From positions 38,126-102,125 of the forward strand of contig NZ_JAUTXR010000188.1 of the NCBI RefSeq assembly GCF_030658505.1: a DNA stretch of 64,000 nt, given 5' to 3'. The notes under the pieces were generated by a model, which worked only from the letters and a program-made list of their open reading frames with translations, had not been told where the DNA came from and did no database searches. This DNA comes from Stenotrophomonas raiganjensis (SeqCode) (GTDB taxonomy: Bacteria; Pseudomonadota; Gammaproteobacteria; Xanthomonadales; Xanthomonadaceae). Position numbers and translations under genes: made by a program. Shown here piece by piece: positions 17,772 through 26,859 of this stretch; the stretch's first letter is position 1; every line of letters starts with the position of its first letter.

Positions 17772-18794
17772 GTGAACAAGGCAGCTATCACAATCAAAGA
17801 CGTCGCACGCGAAGCCCGGGTCTCCGTGGCCACGGTTTCCCGCGCGCTCAACGGGCATGAAAATGTCGCCGAACCGGTCCGCCAGCTTGTGCTGGAGGTG
17901 GCCGCACGGCTGCGTTACACCCCGCACGCCGCCGCCCGCAGCCTGAGCAGCCGCCGCACCAATACGGTGGGCGTGGTGCTGCCGGACCTGTACGGCGAAT
18001 TCTTCTCCGAGCTGATGCGCGGCATCGACAACGTTGCCCGCAACCGCCGCCAGCACCTGCTGGTGTCCAGCTACCACGGTGACCAGGAACAGCAGGGCGC
18101 GGCCCTGCGTGCCATGCGCGGCCGCGTTGACGGCCTGCTGGTGCTCTCGCCCTATGCGGAGAGCCCGGGCTTCCTGACCGACAACCTGCCGCAGTCGTTG
18201 CCGACGGTGTTGATCAACACCTATCTGCCCGGGCAGGACCACCCGGTGCTGAGCATCGATGACCATGCCGGTGCGATGGCGATGACCCGCCATCTGCTTG
18301 ACGCCGGTCACCGCCGTATCGCTTTCATTTCTGGCCCGGACCTCAACTTCGACGCGCGCGAGCGCCTGCGCGGCTTCCGTGACGCGCTGGTGGCTTTCGG
18401 CAGTGACGCCGAAGGCATCGAGCTGCCCGGTGATTTCGACGAAGCTTCCGGCCATCGCGCCGGTCAGGAGTTGCTGGCAGCCGGAGCGCTGCCCGATGCC
18501 GTGTTCGCCGCCAACGACATGATGGCGCTGGGTTGCCTGTATGCGTTCACGCAGGCAGGTGTCCACGTTCCGTCCGACGTCGCCCTGGCCGGTTTCGATG
18601 ACATTCCACTGGCGCGTTTCGTCCACCCGTCGCTGACCACCATGCAGGTCAGCATCGCCGAACTCGGCGATCGGGCCATGACGCGCCTGATGCAGTTGAT
18701 GGACGGCACCTCCACGGATGGGACAGGGGACAAGCAGACCCTGGTTCCCCGCTTGATAGTTCGCGATTCCACCACTCCGCCATCGGGCCGTTGA
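17772..18794 (+). CDS. LacI-family regulator of the glucan locus
   Basis: This is a 340-residue repressor: helix-turn-helix at about 6-25 (TIKDVAREARVSVATVSRAL), hinge, then a periplasmic-binding-like sugar sensor (NTVGVVLPDLYGEFF onward, GFDDIPLARFVHPSLTT near the end). Two GTG starts are possible; I use 17772 because GGAGGG (17759-17764) is well spaced for it. The other, at 17757, would add five residues. It is followed 76 bp later by the TonB receptor and preceded by an operator-like site. The effector is presumably a sugar from the locus substrate. Confidence 0.9.
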   Translation: MNKAAITIKDVAREARVSVATVSRALNGHENVAEPVRQLVLEVAARLRYTPHAAARSLSSRRTNTVGVVLPDLYGEFFSELMRGIDNVARNRRQHLLVSSYHGDQEQQGAALRAMRGRVDGLLVLSPYAESPGFLTDNLPQSLPTVLINTYLPGQDHPVLSIDDHAGAMAMTRHLLDAGHRRIAFISGPDLNFDARERLRGFRDALVAFGSDAEGIELPGDFDEASGHRAGQELLAAGALPDAVFAANDMMALGCLYAFTQAGVHVPSDVALAGFDDIPLARFVHPSLTTMQVSIAELGDRAMTRLMQLMDGTSTDGTGDKQTLVPRLIVRDSTTPPSGR

Positions 18795-18870
18795 AGCCAG
18801 AGGCGTTCCTTCTTTTTTGATTGATCGCAGGGACCGCGCGAGCGGTCACCGCCACCCGGAGATTGAGTTG

Positions 18871-21800
18871 ATGATGCACACCACCTTCCGCACGCCGGCA
18901 CGCCGGCTGCTGAGCACTGCACTGGTCAGCTGCCTGATGCTGGCCGCTGCTCCGAACGTCATGGCGCAGTCGGCCAATGCCAGCCTGCGCGGCCAGGTTT
19001 CCGGCGCCCAGGCCGGTGCCGAAGTCACCGCCACCAACGTGGCCACCGGCACCGTCCGTCGCGGCACCGTCCGTGCCGATGGCAGCTACTCGCTGATGGG
19101 CCTGGACCCGGGCACCTATGACGTGGTCGCCAACGGCCAGTCGCAGAAGGTCACCGTCACCGTCGCTTCGACCGCGACGCTGAACTTTGCCGGCGCGGCC
19201 AGCAGCACCCCGGGTGCGACCGCAGCCACCAACCTGGACACTGTCACCGTCGTCGCGCCGACCCTGCTGCAGGAAGTGCGCACGTCCGAAGTCGGCAAGA
19301 CCGTCAGCCTGCAGCAGATCCAGACCACCCCGCAGGTCTCGCGCAACTTCCTGGAGTTCGCCGACGCGGTGCCGGGCATGATCTTCACCCGCGACGCCAA
19401 GGGCAACACCTCGCTGCGCGGCGGCGCGACCAACGCTGACGGCACCAACGTCTACATCGACGGCGTGGGCCAGAAGAGCTACGTCAAGGGCGGCGGCGTG
19501 GCCGGCCAGTCCGGCAGTGCCGGTAACCCGTTCCCGCAGCTGGCCATCGGCGAGTACAAGGTCATCACCGGCAACTACAAGGCCGAGTACGGCCAGGTGT
19601 CCAGCGCCGCGATCACCGCCGCGACCAAGTCGGGTACAAACGAGTTCAAGGGCGAGACCTTCTATCGTTACACCAACGACAATATGCGTGCGATGACCCC
19701 GGCCGAACGCCAGCCGGGAAAGAGCAAGGAAGAATCGGCGGAGAAGGAATACGGCTTCGCGCTGGGCGGCCCGATCATCAAGGACAAGGCCCACTTCTTC
19801 GTGACCTACGAAGCCAAGCGTTTCGATCTGCCAGTGACCATTGCCCCGAATGGCGCGGTCACCAGCGCTGCCTCGCAGCTGCCGGCGGCGGCCGCCGCCG
19901 GCCTGGGCCCGGCCAGCCAGCCGTTCAAGCAGGACCTGATCTTCGCCAAGATCGACGTCGAGCCGACCGACAACGACCGCATCGAGTTCACAGTCCAGGA
20001 TCGTGACGAGAACCAGCAGCAGTTCAGTGACCAGACGTCCAAGGAACATGGCAAGGTCACTGACAACACAGACCGTCGTTTCGCGCTGCGCTGGAATCAC
20101 AGCGGTGAGCGCTTCTACAACGAGCTGATGGTCACCCACGAGAAATCGTTCAACAACCCGCTGCCGCTGACTCTGGGCAACGGCTACGTGTACACCGCGC
20201 CGGACGGCCGTGACATCGACGGCAACACTCCGCAGGAACGCACCATTGTGGAAATCGGTGGTGCCAGCGCCTTTGCCTCGCAGGTGAAGGGCCAGAAGGG
20301 CTGGTCGATCGAAGACAACTTGACCCTGGACGGCTTGGAGTGGGCTGGCGACCACACCATCAAGATGGGCGCCAAGTACAAGAAGATCAATCTGTACGCC
20401 TCCGACGCGCAGCAGATCAACCCGCAGTTCTACTACACCGTGGGCAACCCGGAATTCGGCATTGATACGCCGTACAAGGCGCAATTCACCAAGCCGATCA
20501 CTGGGGTCAGTGGCGTGTTGCCGGAAGTACGCTCGAAGACCACGCAGATCGGCTTGTTCATTCAGGACGACTGGCAGGTCAACGACCACCTGCAGTTGAA
20601 CCTGGGCCTGCGTTGGGACTACGAGAAGAACCCGACCTACCTGGACTTCGTGACTCCGCCGGAAGTGGTCAGCGCGCTCAATGCGCAGGATCCGCATGGC
20701 CCGGCCGGGCAGAGCTACGCGCAGACGCTCGCGTTGAGCGGCCTGAACATCAACGATTACATCAGCAACGGCCACAACCGCAAGGCATTCAAGGATGCCT
20801 GGCAGCCGCGGCTGGGCTTCTCGTATGACATCAATGCCGACGAGCAGCATGTGATCCATGGTGGCGCCGGTCGTTCCTACGACCGTGATCTTTTCGATTA
20901 CCTGGCGTTGGAAACCACCAAGCTGGCCCTGCCGCAGCCGACCGTGTACTTCCGCGACCCGCGCAGCGGAGCCTGCCTGTACGGGCAGAACCCGTGCTTC
21001 GACTGGAACCCGAACCTGCTTAATGGCATCGGCAACGTGCAGGCCCTGCTGGGCAGTACCAGCAACGAAGGCCTGGAAGTGGACCTGCTCAACAACAACT
21101 TGAAGGTGCCCTACGCGGACCAGTTCAGCCTGGGCATGAGCAACCAGATCGGGGAGTGGCTGACCGACGCCACCATCTCGCGCACGCTGACCTATGATGG
21201 CTTCGCCTACACCTTGGGCAATCGCTTCCGCAACGGCAACTTCTTCGACAACCAGATGCTGTGTGGTGCCGAAAAGCCAACCTACGGCCAACCGTGGGGT
21301 TGCAACATCCCCGGCTTCGGCAGCCTGATCATTGGCCAGCAGGGCATCAAGACCCGCGCTACCCAGATCCTGCTGTCGGCGCAGAAGCCGTACACCAAGG
21401 AAAGCGGCTGGGGTACCTCGATTGCCTATACCTGGACCACTGCGCGTCACAACCGCAACATTGACGAGCACTACTCGTTCGATCGCGGCACCATCGGCGA
21501 ATACCCATACATCAAGTCCAACGGCGCGCCGCGCCACCGTCTGGTGGTCACGGGCTCCTACGATGGCTTCTGGGGCATCACCTTCGGTGGCAAGCTGACC
21601 TTGGCCACCCCGGTGGCGGGCAACGACTGGTCCTGCGTGGCACAGGCCGGCAACCCGAACTGCCTGCCGACCCCGGCCGCCGGCTACCCGGGGGGCAATG
21701 GCCGCTTCCTGCTCGGCGGCAAGATCTTCGGCTACCGGTCGCTTGACCTGCAGGCGACCAAGACCTTCAAGCTGGCCGGCGATACCGAGTTGTATGCGCG

Positions 21801-21951
21801 TATCGACATCATCAACGTGCTCAACTTTGACAACTTCTCCAACCTGAACTACGTGAAGAGCGACGGCAAGCTGCTGGTGAGCTACAACGAGACCGGCGAC
21901 ATCGTCGGTACGCCGCGCCAGGTCAAGGCCGAAGTGGGCTTCCGCTTCTAA
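18871..21951 (+). CDS. TonB-dependent receptor, Oar-like
   Basis: This is a 1026-residue outer-membrane receptor. A signal peptide ends near residue 32 (NVMAQ). A carboxypeptidase-regulatory-like domain follows (about 36-115), typical of Oar-type receptors, then the plug (about 125-240, with SLRGGATNADGTNVYIDGVG) and a 22-strand barrel ending in the aromatic residue of VKAEVGFRF. These receptors import large oligosaccharides using TonB energy. The position between a sugar regulator and glycosidase/ABC genes suggests the locus glycan is the cargo; that is inference. The ATG at 18871 follows CGGAGATTGAG. A 13-bp hairpin lies after its stop. Confidence 0.92.
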   Translation: MMHTTFRTPARRLLSTALVSCLMLAAAPNVMAQSANASLRGQVSGAQAGAEVTATNVATGTVRRGTVRADGSYSLMGLDPGTYDVVANGQSQKVTVTVASTATLNFAGAASSTPGATAATNLDTVTVVAPTLLQEVRTSEVGKTVSLQQIQTTPQVSRNFLEFADAVPGMIFTRDAKGNTSLRGGATNADGTNVYIDGVGQKSYVKGGGVAGQSGSAGNPFPQLAIGEYKVITGNYKAEYGQVSSAAITAATKSGTNEFKGETFYRYTNDNMRAMTPAERQPGKSKEESAEKEYGFALGGPIIKDKAHFFVTYEAKRFDLPVTIAPNGAVTSAASQLPAAAAAGLGPASQPFKQDLIFAKIDVEPTDNDRIEFTVQDRDENQQQFSDQTSKEHGKVTDNTDRRFALRWNHSGERFYNELMVTHEKSFNNPLPLTLGNGYVYTAPDGRDIDGNTPQERTIVEIGGASAFASQVKGQKGWSIEDNLTLDGLEWAGDHTIKMGAKYKKINLYASDAQQINPQFYYTVGNPEFGIDTPYKAQFTKPITGVSGVLPEVRSKTTQIGLFIQDDWQVNDHLQLNLGLRWDYEKNPTYLDFVTPPEVVSALNAQDPHGPAGQSYAQTLALSGLNINDYISNGHNRKAFKDAWQPRLGFSYDINADEQHVIHGGAGRSYDRDLFDYLALETTKLALPQPTVYFRDPRSGACLYGQNPCFDWNPNLLNGIGNVQALLGSTSNEGLEVDLLNNNLKVPYADQFSLGMSNQIGEWLTDATISRTLTYDGFAYTLGNRFRNGNFFDNQMLCGAEKPTYGQPWGCNIPGFGSLIIGQQGIKTRATQILLSAQKPYTKESGWGTSIAYTWTTARHNRNIDEHYSFDRGTIGEYPYIKSNGAPRHRLVVTGSYDGFWGITFGGKLTLATPVAGNDWSCVAQAGNPNCLPTPAAGYPGGNGRFLLGGKIFGYRSLDLQATKTFKLAGDTELYARIDIINVLNFDNFSNLNYVKSDGKLLVSYNETGDIVGTPRQVKAEVGFRF

Positions 21952-21970
21952 GCCCGGATGGATGCATGAC

Positions 21971-22002
21971 CCCGATGCCGCCGCTCCGCCGGCGGCATCG
22001 GG
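21971..22002 (+). terminator. Hairpin after the TonB receptor gene
   Basis: A perfect 13-bp stem starts 19 bp after the receptor stop: arms 21971-21983 and 21990-22002, loop of 6 nt. It lacks a T-tract. Confidence 0.55.
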
Positions 22003-22038
22003 CGCGTGAAAACGGCGATGGCCGGCCCTGCGCCGGTC

Positions 22039-22084
22039 CATTGCCCATGCCGCTGCCGGTCAGGGGGCATCGGCATGGGCAATG
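22039..22084. repeat. 14-bp perfect inverted repeat with 18-nt loop
   Basis: The arms CATTGCCCATGCCG (22039-22052) and CGGCATGGGCAATG (22071-22084) are exact complements. It sits between two other hairpins in the TonB receptor/GH144 gap and may act with them in mRNA processing. Confidence 0.6.
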
Positions 22085-22095
22085 ATCGCGGTGTC

Positions 22096-22119
22096 AAACC
22101 ACGTTTTTCGTGGTTTTTT
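22096..22119 (+). terminator. Intrinsic terminator before the second operon
   Basis: AAACCACG, TTTTT loop, CGTGGTTT followed by T's form an 8-bp stem and T-tract. It ends 13 bp before the second LacI-type operator, so it insulates the downstream unit from receptor transcription. Confidence 0.75.
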
Positions 22120-22131
22120 AAGAACGCACCT

Positions 22132-22145
22132 TGTAAACGATTTCA
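22132..22145 (+). promoter_or_regulatory. LacI-type operator, second site
   Basis: TGTAAACGATTTCA fits the same TGNAANCGNTNNCA pattern as the site before the regulator. It lies 54 bp before the GH144-type start, just after a terminator, where a promoter is expected. Confidence 0.7.
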
Positions 22146-22198
22146 GATCATTGGACGGTATGCTTTCCCATCGATCAGACCACCGGAGAAATCGCGCC

Positions 22199-23803
22199 AT
22201 GCAGGCACGTCATCTGTTGTCCGCCGCAGCGTTGAGCCTGGCCGTGGCCGCCTGCCAGCCGGCCCAGCAGGAGCCTGCAAAGCCGCGGCCGCCGGTGATC
22301 CTGATCGAGGCCGATGCACCGCCGCGGCCGATGAAACCTGAGCTGCCGCCGCTGTTCGATGACATCGAGCGCCGCACCTTCCAGTTCTTCTGGGATACCA
22401 CCAACGAGATCAATGGCCTGACCCCGGACCGCTATCCGTCGCGGCCGTTCGCCAGCATCGCCTCGGTCGGCTTCGCACTGACCGCGTATCCGATCGGCAT
22501 CGAGAACGGCTGGGTCAGCCGCAACCAGGCGATCGACCGCACCCTGACTACCCTGAAATTCTTCCGCGACGTGCCGATGGGCCCGCAGCGTACCGGCAAG
22601 GCGGGTTACAAGGGCTTCTACTACCACTTCCTGGACATGCAGGAAGGCCGTCGCTACGACAGTTGGGTCGAGCTTTCCTCGGTGGATACCGCGCTGTTGA
22701 TGATGGGCGTGCTGTTCGCGCAGTCGTACTACGACGGCGACGATCCGCGCGAGAAGGAAATCCGCCAGATCGCCGATACGCTGTACAAGAAGGTCGACTG
22801 GCCGTGGCTGCAGCAGCGTGCTCCGCTGATCTCGATGGGCTGGTTCCCGGAGAGTGGCTTCATCGACCACGACTGGATGGGCTACAACGAGGCGATGATG
22901 GTCTACATCCTTGCCCTGGGTTCGCCGACGCACCCGGTCAGCCCGGACGCGTGGACGGTGTGGACGCGGACCTACGACAACGACTGGGGTGTCTACCAGG
23001 GCCAGGAATACCTGTCCTTCGGCCCGCTGTTCGGCCACCAGTACAGCCACGTCTGGATCGACTTCCGCGACATCCAGGACGCGTACATGCGCGAGCGCGG
23101 CAGCACCTACTTCCTCAACAGTCGTTCGGCTGCGCTGGCCCAGCGTGAGTACGCCATCGCCAACCCGATGCAGTGGAAGGAGTATGGCGAGAACGTGTGG
23201 GGCCTGACCGCCAGCGACGGGCCGCAGAACACTACGCAGGACTACCGCGGTGAGCAGCGCCAGTTCCGCCACTACTCTTCGCGCGGCGCCGGCCTGCGCG
23301 AGAACTTCGACGACGGCACCATCGCCCCGACCGCCGCGATCGCGTCGGTGGTGTTCGCGCCCGAGCAGGTGATTCCGGCGACGCTGGAGATGCACAAGCG
23401 CTTTGGCGACTACATCTATTCCAGCTACGGCTTCCTGGATTCGTTCAATCCCAGCTTCAACTACGACATTCCGATCAAGACCGGCCGCCTGGTGCCGGAT
23501 CGCGGCTGGGTCGCCAGCGACTACATCGCCATCGACCAGGGCCCGATCCTGACCATGATCGCCAACTACCGCGATGACTTCGTCTGGGACGTGATGAAGA
23601 AGAACCCGTACATCCGCAAGGGCCTGGAACGGGCCGGATTCAGCGGTGGCTGGCTGGCGCCGGAAGGCGCGTTCCAGCCGCTGGAACTGCAGAAAGACGA
23701 AAAGGCCGCGGCGGCACGCGCGGTGGGTATCGCCGAATCACGCGCGGCTGCCGCGCAGGAACAGAAGAACAATGCCAACCGCACCACAGGCCAGGGCAAG
23801 TAA
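22199..23803 (+). CDS. Glycoamylase-like lipoprotein, GH144 type (beta-1,2-glucanase family)
   Basis: This is a 534-residue lipoprotein (lipobox AVAAC, C19) with an (alpha/alpha)6 glucoamylase-like domain. Recognisable pieces are IERRTFQFFWDTTNEINGL (about 54-72), ASVGFALTAYPIG, WFPESGFIDHDWMGYNEAMM and GLTASDGP. This Pfam family (glucoamylase-like) includes GH144 endo-beta-1,2-glucanases and exo-acting relatives. Substrate is inferred from the family, not shown. It begins a unit with the ABC importer: stop and next start are 4 bp apart. The C-terminal ~40 residues are Ala/Gln/Lys-rich. GGAG at 22184 serves the ATG at 22199. Confidence 0.82.
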   Translation: MQARHLLSAAALSLAVAACQPAQQEPAKPRPPVILIEADAPPRPMKPELPPLFDDIERRTFQFFWDTTNEINGLTPDRYPSRPFASIASVGFALTAYPIGIENGWVSRNQAIDRTLTTLKFFRDVPMGPQRTGKAGYKGFYYHFLDMQEGRRYDSWVELSSVDTALLMMGVLFAQSYYDGDDPREKEIRQIADTLYKKVDWPWLQQRAPLISMGWFPESGFIDHDWMGYNEAMMVYILALGSPTHPVSPDAWTVWTRTYDNDWGVYQGQEYLSFGPLFGHQYSHVWIDFRDIQDAYMRERGSTYFLNSRSAALAQREYAIANPMQWKEYGENVWGLTASDGPQNTTQDYRGEQRQFRHYSSRGAGLRENFDDGTIAPTAAIASVVFAPEQVIPATLEMHKRFGDYIYSSYGFLDSFNPSFNYDIPIKTGRLVPDRGWVASDYIAIDQGPILTMIANYRDDFVWDVMKKNPYIRKGLERAGFSGGWLAPEGAFQPLELQKDEKAAAARAVGIAESRAAAAQEQKNNANRTTGQGK

Positions 23804-23807
23804 CCCG

Positions 23808-25148
23808 ATGCCGAACTGGATCGACCGCCTGCGCCGCTGGGCGCTGCCTGCCCTGGCCGCGCTGGTCGTGGCCGGCTGCGCCCGTACCGAGCCGGGCACC
23901 ACCACCGTGCGCTTCTGGGCGATGGGGCGAGAAGCCGAGGTGGTCAGTGAGCTGATCCATGAGTTCGAGGCCGAGAATCCGGGCATCAAGGTGGATGTGC
24001 AGAACATCCCGTGGACGGCTGCGCACGAGAAACTGCTGACCGCGTTTGCCGCCGATGGACTGCCGGACGTGTGCCAGCTGGGTAACACCTGGGTGCCGGA
24101 GTTCGCCGAGCTCGACGCGCTGACACCGCTGCAGCCGTTCGTCGAGCATTCGGCCGTGGTCGATGAGAAGGACTATTTCCAGGGCATCTGGGATACCAAC
24201 GTGATCCACGGCGAGCTGGTGGGCGTGCCGTGGTATGTCGACACCCGCCTGATCTACTACCGCAAGGATCTGCTGGCCAAGGCCGGCTATGACCACCCGC
24301 CGCGCACGTGGCAGGAGTGGGACGAACAGATGGCGGCGATCAAGCGCATGCAGGGCCCGAACCGCTATGCGGTGCTGATGCCGATCAACGAGTTCGAGCA
24401 GCAGCTGTCGCTGGCACTGCAGCAGCCCGATCCGCTGCTGCGCGATGATGACACCCGCGGCAACTTCGCCAGCCCCGGCTTCCGCCGAACCCTGGCGTTC
24501 TACGCCAACATGTTCGAGCAGGGCTGGGCGCCGAAGATGTCCGAGACGCAGATCTCCAACGTCTGGGACGAGTTTTTCCGCGGCTTCAACGTCTTCTACA
24601 TTTCCGGCCCATGGAACATCCGCGAGTTCAAGAAGCTGCAGCCGAAGGAACTGGAAGGGCAGTGGGGCACCGCAGCGCTGCCGGGGCCGGAGGGTCCGGG
24701 CGCGGGCATCGCCGGTGGCACCAGCCTGGTGATCTTCCGCAAGTCACAGCAGAAGGAAGCCTCCTGGAAGCTGATCGAGTTCCTGTCGCGACCGGAAATA
24801 CAGGCGCGCTTCCATTCGATCATCGGCGACCTGCCGCCACGCCGCAGTGCCTGGAATGCACCATCGCTGGCCAACGATCCGCTGGCGGCCGCGTTCCGCG
24901 ACCAGCTGGAGCGGGTCAAGCCGACACCGAAGGTGCTGGAATGGGAGCGCATCGTGCAGGAAATGCGCATCGTCACCGAGAAGGTGGTGCGTGGTGGCCT
25001 GCCACAGGACAAGGCCGTGGAAGAGCTGGACCAGCGCGTGGACAAGGTGCTGGCCAAGCGCCGCTGGATGCATGAACAACAACGCCTGCAGCAGCGCGTG
25101 CCGTCGCCGCGATCGAGCAGTGCCGTGGCCGCCGGGAGCGCGCAATGA
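23808..25148 (+). CDS. ABC sugar transporter, substrate-binding lipoprotein
   Basis: This is a 446-residue family-1 extracellular solute-binding lipoprotein (lipobox VVAGC, C24). The family features are TTVRFWAMGREAEVV, FEAENPGIKVDVQNIPW, AFAADGLPDVCQLGNTWVPE and GIAGGTSLVIFRKSQQ. It would bind oligosaccharide in the periplasm and pass it to the two permeases that follow. The ATG at 23808 is 4 bp after the GH144-type stop, and the end overlaps the first permease by 4 nt. An alternative upstream start would run inside the previous gene and is rejected. Confidence 0.92.
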   Translation: MPNWIDRLRRWALPALAALVVAGCARTEPGTTTVRFWAMGREAEVVSELIHEFEAENPGIKVDVQNIPWTAAHEKLLTAFAADGLPDVCQLGNTWVPEFAELDALTPLQPFVEHSAVVDEKDYFQGIWDTNVIHGELVGVPWYVDTRLIYYRKDLLAKAGYDHPPRTWQEWDEQMAAIKRMQGPNRYAVLMPINEFEQQLSLALQQPDPLLRDDDTRGNFASPGFRRTLAFYANMFEQGWAPKMSETQISNVWDEFFRGFNVFYISGPWNIREFKKLQPKELEGQWGTAALPGPEGPGAGIAGGTSLVIFRKSQQKEASWKLIEFLSRPEIQARFHSIIGDLPPRRSAWNAPSLANDPLAAAFRDQLERVKPTPKVLEWERIVQEMRIVTEKVVRGGLPQDKAVEELDQRVDKVLAKRRWMHEQQRLQQRVPSPRSSSAVAAGSAQ

Positions 25149-26026
25149 AACGTACTTCACTTGCCGGCTGGATCTTTGCCGGTCCCTCGCTGATCGTGCT
25201 GGGTGTGTTCTTCGGCCTGCCGGTGGCCTCGGCGCTGGCGCTGAGCGTGACCGACTTCGACCTGTACGCGCTGGCCGACAGCAGCAACCTGCGCTTCGTC
25301 GGCCTCGGCAACTACATCGACCTGCTGCAGACGCCGATGTTCTGGAAGTCGCTGTGGAACACCACCTACTTCGTGCTGATCGGCGTGCCGTTGTCGATTG
25401 GCGTGTCGCTGGGTGCGGCGATGCTGCTGAACGCGCCGGCCGCGCGCTTCAAGGCGCTGTTCCGCACTGCGCTGTTCGCGCCGGTGGTGACTACGCTGGT
25501 GGCGGTGGCGGTGATCTGGCGCTACCTGTTCCATACCAGCTATGGCCTGGTGAACTACGGGCTGGGGCATCTGGGCATCAGCCCGATCGACTGGCTGGGT
25601 GATCCCAACTGGGCGATGCCGACCATCATGCTGTTCGCGGTGTGGAAGAACTTCGGCTACAACATGGTGATCTTCCTGGCTGGCCTGCAGGCGATCCCGC
25701 ATGACCTGTACGAGGCCGCGCGCATCGACGGCGCCTCGCGCTGGAAACAGTTCCTGCACATCACCCTGCCGATGCTCGGCCCGGTGCTGCTGGTGGTCGG
25801 GGTGATCACCGTGTCCGGCTACTTCCAGCTGTTCGCCGAGCCCTACGTGATGACCCGCGGCGACCCACTGCAGAGCACCGTCAGCGTGCTGTATTTCATG
25901 TTCGAGGAAGGCTTCAAGTGGTGGAACCTGGGACGCGCCTCGGCTGTGGCGTTCCTGCTGTTCCTGATCATCCTGGCGGTGACCACCGTGATGCTGCGTT
26001 TCGGCCGCAAGAGGCAGTTGGTATGA
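25145..26026 (+). CDS. ABC sugar transporter permease, MalF/UgpA type
   Basis: This is a 293-residue inner-membrane permease with about six helices. The EAA loop, the contact site for the ATPase, is EAARIDGASRWKQFLHITLP. It overlaps the binding-protein gene (ATGA) and the next permease (ATGA), so all three are one translational block. No ATP-binding gene follows. Confidence 0.93.
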   Translation: MKRTSLAGWIFAGPSLIVLGVFFGLPVASALALSVTDFDLYALADSSNLRFVGLGNYIDLLQTPMFWKSLWNTTYFVLIGVPLSIGVSLGAAMLLNAPAARFKALFRTALFAPVVTTLVAVAVIWRYLFHTSYGLVNYGLGHLGISPIDWLGDPNWAMPTIMLFAVWKNFGYNMVIFLAGLQAIPHDLYEAARIDGASRWKQFLHITLPMLGPVLLVVGVITVSGYFQLFAEPYVMTRGDPLQSTVSVLYFMFEEGFKWWNLGRASAVAFLLFLIILAVTTVMLRFGRKRQLV

Positions 26027-26859
26027 GTCGTGAAATCGGCCAGTCGCGCTGGTACCCGTGGATGATCAATGGCGCGTTGCTGGTGCTGGCCCTGGTCAGC
26101 CTGGCGCCGCTGCTGTGGATGGTGTCGGTCTCGTTCATGCCGCAGGGCGAGGCCAGCCACTTCCCGCCACCGCTGCTGCCTTCCAGCATCACCACGCACA
26201 ACTACCATGAGCTGTTCGCGCGTACCGGCATGGGCGGCAACTTCGCCAACAGCCTGCTGGTCTCGCTGGGCATCACGGTGGGTTCGCTGCTGCTCAACAC
26301 CATGGCCGGCTATGCCTTCGCCAAGCTCAACTTCGTCGGCCGCGAGCGCCTGTTCCAGGTGCTGATGGCGGCGCTGGTGATCCCGGCGCAGGTGGCGATG
26401 CTGCCGCTGTTCCTGCTGATGAAGCAGCTGGGCCTGGTCAACAGCTTCGGTGGCGTGATCGTGCCGGCGCTGGCCAGCGTGTTCGGCATCTTCCTGGTGC
26501 GCCAGTATGCGCGCTCGATTCCGGACGAACTGCTGGAAGCAGCGCGCATCGACGGGGCAGGGGAGCTGCGCATCTTCTTCCAGATCGTGCTGCCGATGCT
26601 CAAGCCGGTGCTGGTGACGCTGGCGATCTTCACGTTCATGGGCGCATGGAACGATTTCATGTGGCCGTTGATCGTGCTGACCGACCAGGAGCACTACACT
26701 TTGCCGGTGGCGCTGGCCACCCTCTCGCGCGAGCACATCATGGACGTGGAAATGATGATGGCCGGCGCGGTGGTCACCGTGGTCCCGGTGCTGGCGCTGT
26801 TCCTGGTGCTGCAGCGGTACTACATCCAAGGTCTGTTGTTGGGGAGCGTCAAGGGATGA
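26023..26859 (+). CDS. ABC sugar transporter permease, MalG/UgpE type
   Basis: This is a 278-residue permease with six helices. The EAA motif is LLEAARIDGAGELRIFFQIV, and the conserved MGAWNDFMWPLIVL segment follows it. The ATG at 26023 overlaps the previous stop, and its stop overlaps the ATG of the large hydrolase gene. It pairs with the upstream permease. The ATPase must be shared from elsewhere in the genome, as in MsiK-type systems (inference). Confidence 0.93.
   Translation: MSREIGQSRWYPWMINGALLVLALVSLAPLLWMVSVSFMPQGEASHFPPPLLPSSITTHNYHELFARTGMGGNFANSLLVSLGITVGSLLLNTMAGYAFAKLNFVGRERLFQVLMAALVIPAQVAMLPLFLLMKQLGLVNSFGGVIVPALASVFGIFLVRQYARSIPDELLEAARIDGAGELRIFFQIVLPMLKPVLVTLAIFTFMGAWNDFMWPLIVLTDQEHYTLPVALATLSREHIMDVEMMMAGAVVTVVPVLALFLVLQRYYIQGLLLGSVKG

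Noticed and set aside
18649..22041. 1130-codon minus-strand frame opposite the TonB receptor
   Set aside because: It mirrors the receptor and LacI genes and has no recognisable domain. Long antisense frames are expected at this GC.
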